DNA of 57,104 nucleotides from Candidatus Phocaeicola faecipullorum (GTDB lineage Bacteria; Bacteroidota; Bacteroidia; Bacteroidales; Bacteroidaceae). This document shows, piece after piece, positions 55,443-57,104 of the stretch. The notes beneath the pieces were generated by a model, which saw only the letters and a program-made list of their open reading frames with translations, was not told where the DNA came from and did no database searches. The stretch covers positions 1-57,104 of the forward strand of contig JAHLFB010000061.1 of the NCBI GenBank assembly GCA_018884025.1. Reading direction: 5' to 3'. The position numbers were made by a program, and so were the translations under genes. Position 1 is the stretch's first letter, and the number at the start of each line of letters is the position of its first letter.

Positions 55443-56858
55443 CTAAGCAAACAAATCCTCTAATGTTATCTCGCTTTGCACTATTCCGGAATGAGAGTTA
55501 TGACGAATTCCGTAAGTCGTTACCATAGTTAGGTGTACAGCTTTGCGGGTATTTGTAGCTTCGATGAATGCGCTTTTTTTGTTACGGAGATTGCGTTCGT
55601 ATTCCGCATCGATAGAAAATTCCGACAAAGAGTATTTCATTTCGCAAATATTTACCACCTGATCATTGCGGTCTATCAACAAATCAATTTGTGCTCCTTC
55701 ACCATTTTCATCTGCCTCTTTTCGCCAAGAGTAGATATTGCTCAATACACCTGAAATACCCAGTCCGGCCTTGATTTGCTGCGTATGAGCCATACATAAG
55801 CGCTCAAAAGCCAAACCACTCCACGCACGATGCGTTGCAGAATCGATGGATGCCGACCAGAAATGCTCATCATTGTTCTTGTTTTCCCAGATAAACTTGA
55901 AATAAAAGAGCGTATAATTATCGACCAATTGATAAATTGCCTGCTTTGTCTTTTTACCATAGCCACTGTATTTCCTTATAAATCCGCAATATTCCAACTC
56001 ATCAAGTACTTTACTCAATGCGCCGTTACTCGTTTTGCCGATTGCAGTTATAATTTCTTCACGAGTCATACCGACCTTTTTCCTGCCAAGAGCTGTTACG
56101 ACATCTATGTATTGTTCAGGCGACTTAAACAAAGAAGCATAAAGCAGGTTAAATTCATTTGCCAATTTTCCATTTCTGGCAAAGAAAATCTTATCGATAT
56201 TTTGGGCAAGACTAAGCCCTCTTTCAAGCAAGTTCCAATAAAAGGGTATGCCACCCAATACCATATAGCACTCAGCTATTTGGTATCGGTTCATTTCAAG
56301 TCCCTTGCTTTGGACAAACATCTCACACTCTTTCAAAGTAAACGGTTGAAGGGCAATACGTTGCGTCACACGATTATGAAGTCCTCCATGGTCATTAAGC
56401 ACCTTATTGATAATCCACGATGTGGCTGACCCACATATAATCAAAACAATATCCTTGCGAGCTGATGCCCAGCCGTTCCAGAAGTGTTCAAACGCTGAAA
56501 TGAAATTTGAACGGGAAGTGTCCATCCACGGAAGTTCGTCAAGGAAAATAATTTTCTTCTCATCTGTTGAGTCTTTCAAGAAGTGAGATAACAGACTGAA
56601 TGCTTCCAGCCACGATTGCGGTGTGGGACAATCGTCATAACCCGCATCACGAAGTGAAATAGCAAAACTGAACAGTTGGTCTTTGGTCTTAGCATTAGCC
56701 AAGCCTGTATGCTGGAATGTAAATTTATAGCCAAAAGTTTCACGGATAAGGTATGTCTTACCTACGCGCCTACGACCATAGACAGCAATCAGTTCCGAAT
56801 ATTCCGACTGAGCTGCCGAAAGCAATATTCTTTGCTCTTCTTTTCGTCCGATTATCAT
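55443..56858 (-). CDS. AAA ATPase with C-terminal DUF234 (nuclease-like) domain
   Basis: A 471-residue ATPase of the archaeal-type AAA family widespread in Bacteroidales. Walker A is YGRRRVGKTYLIRETF (Lys about 34), Walker B is KIIFLDELPWMD, sensor region IVLIICGSATSWI. A winged-helix segment follows (TREEIITAIGKTSNGALSKV). The C-terminal DUF234 domain contains GEGAQIDLLIDRND and VNICEMKYS, a D...ExK pattern like PD-(D/E)xK nucleases. Function is unestablished; DNA metabolism or defence is suspected. It is upstream of Wadjet on the same strand but separated by 172 nt and a Wadjet promoter. Confidence 0.88.
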   Translation of the reverse strand: MIIGRKEEQRILLSAAQSEYSELIAVYGRRRVGKTYLIRETFGYKFTFQHTGLANAKTKDQLFSFAISLRDAGYDDCPTPQSWLEAFSLLSHFLKDSTDEKKIIFLDELPWMDTSRSNFISAFEHFWNGWASARKDIVLIICGSATSWIINKVLNDHGGLHNRVTQRIALQPFTLKECEMFVQSKGLEMNRYQIAECYMVLGGIPFYWNLLERGLSLAQNIDKIFFARNGKLANEFNLLYASLFKSPEQYIDVVTALGRKKVGMTREEIITAIGKTSNGALSKVLDELEYCGFIRKYSGYGKKTKQAIYQLVDNYTLFYFKFIWENKNNDEHFWSASIDSATHRAWSGLAFERLCMAHTQQIKAGLGISGVLSNIYSWRKEADENGEGAQIDLLIDRNDQVVNICEMKYSLSEFSIDAEYERNLRNKKSAFIEATNTRKAVHLTMVTTYGIRHNSHSGIVQSEITLEDLFA

Positions 56859-56879
56859 AAGTATTGAATTTTGTTTTCA

Positions 56880-56945
56880 CAAATATAGCACAAAAAATCC
56901 ACATAATTTGCCAAATCATACAAAATTTAGAGGATTTGGCAGATT
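56880..56945 (-). promoter_or_regulatory. -7 element and 13-bp inverted repeat before the ATPase gene
   Basis: TATATTTG on the minus strand (56880-56887) fits the -7 consensus, 21 bp before the ATPase start. Just upstream, AATTTGCCAAATC (56905-56917) and GATTTGGCAGATT (56933-56945) are inverted repeats with one mismatch in 13. The dyad covers the -33 region and looks like an operator; the ATPase might control its own expression. Confidence 0.5.
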
Positions 56946-56975
56946 ATACTACGATTACTACACTCATTTTACTTA

Positions 56976-57104
56976 GAATCTGTTTAAATTTATTTATAAT
57001 TAGTTGTAAATCAGTAGGTTAATTGGAATATTTTTCGTAACTTTATGATTATCAAGACATTAAAGTTATGCATAAGTACCCAACCAACCTGACTGATAAA
57101 CAGT
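56976..57104 (+). mobile_element. Left end of an IS5-like insertion sequence (cut by window edge)
   Basis: GAATCTGTTTAAATTT near 56976 resembles the terminal repeat of IS5-type elements in Bacteroides, followed by about 90 bp of leader and the start of a transposase frame. The right end is outside the window, so the boundaries and terminal repeats cannot be confirmed. Confidence 0.55.
57068..57104 (+). CDS. IS5-family transposase, N-terminal 12 codons
   Basis: ATG at 57068 opens MHKYPTNLTDKQ and continues past the window. YPTNLTD(K/S)QW is the usual N-terminus of the DUF4096-type IS5 transposases (helix-turn-helix-like). Only 12 codons are visible, so family and completeness are provisional. 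Confidence 0.65.
   Translation, partial: MHKYPTNLTDKQ

Noticed and set aside
56976-57104. Wadjet-region genomic island bounded by the IS
   Set aside because: Only one IS end is visible and no integrase or att site is seen; island borders cannot be argued from this window.

Overview
The window is a chromosomal segment from a member of the Bacteroidales, most likely a gut Bacteroides/Phocaeicola-type organism. Evidence: SusC/SusD-type outer-membrane genes with an ECF sigma/FecR pair, promoters of the Bacteroidetes form (TTTG about 19-20 bp upstream of TAnnTTTG), almost no Shine-Dalgarno sequences, AT-rich spacers, and family-typical lengths for menD, galK and ftsH. The species cannot be fixed from sequence alone.

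Layout. 1-4 kb: two tandem tRNA-Gln genes, then rsfS-ftsH-cdsA (ribosome silencing, membrane proteolysis, phospholipid synthesis). 3.8-6.6 kb: a TPR-containing LytS-type kinase and its LytTR regulator. 6.9-8.2 kb: folC, preceded by an unusual 94-bp array of palindromic 22-bp units. 8.2-12.2 kb: a galactose operon (galM, sugar MFS transporter, galK) with a 19-bp inverted repeat on its promoter. 12.3-17.4 kb: a small Spy-like protein, an outer-membrane barrel gene broken by an in-frame TGA, and a divergent LytS/LytTR pair. 17.4-21.5 kb: a Crp/Fnr regulator, a MATE exporter and a secreted two-domain esterase. 21.6-28.9 kb: the menaquinone operon menI-menF-menD-menB-menC-menE. It carries the second 94-bp array between menB and menC, and between menC and menE a self-promoted three-gene cassette (DUF3791-like, DUF3990/ART-like, small helical protein) that looks like a toxin-antitoxin or defence unit.

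28.9-43.0 kb is one long minus-strand locus: ECF sigma, FecR anti-sigma, SusC with an STN domain, SusD, an FN3-PKD-PQQ-propeller lipoprotein, a secreted TIM-barrel protein, a metallo-beta-lactamase-fold lipoprotein, a glycerophosphodiester phosphodiesterase, a GlpT-type antiporter and an outer-membrane porin. Together they suggest capture of a glycerophosphodiester or other phosphorylated glycerol compound, hydrolysis outside the cytoplasm and import of glycerol-3-phosphate. 43.3-48.3 kb holds an NhaP-type antiporter, ogt, a membrane-anchored MutS homologue, a frameshifted 62-codon membrane protein gene and a 36-codon one. 48.3-55.3 kb is a complete type I Wadjet anti-plasmid system (jetABCD) with its own promoter and a GNAT-fold gene 16 nt behind jetD. 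The window ends with a DUF234-type AAA ATPase and the left end of an IS5-like insertion sequence.

Most notable: the paired 22-bp palindromic arrays, the ART-like cassette inside the menaquinone operon, the Wadjet-GNAT association, the phosphodiester-type Sus locus, and an 11-bp phased repeat family at two sites.
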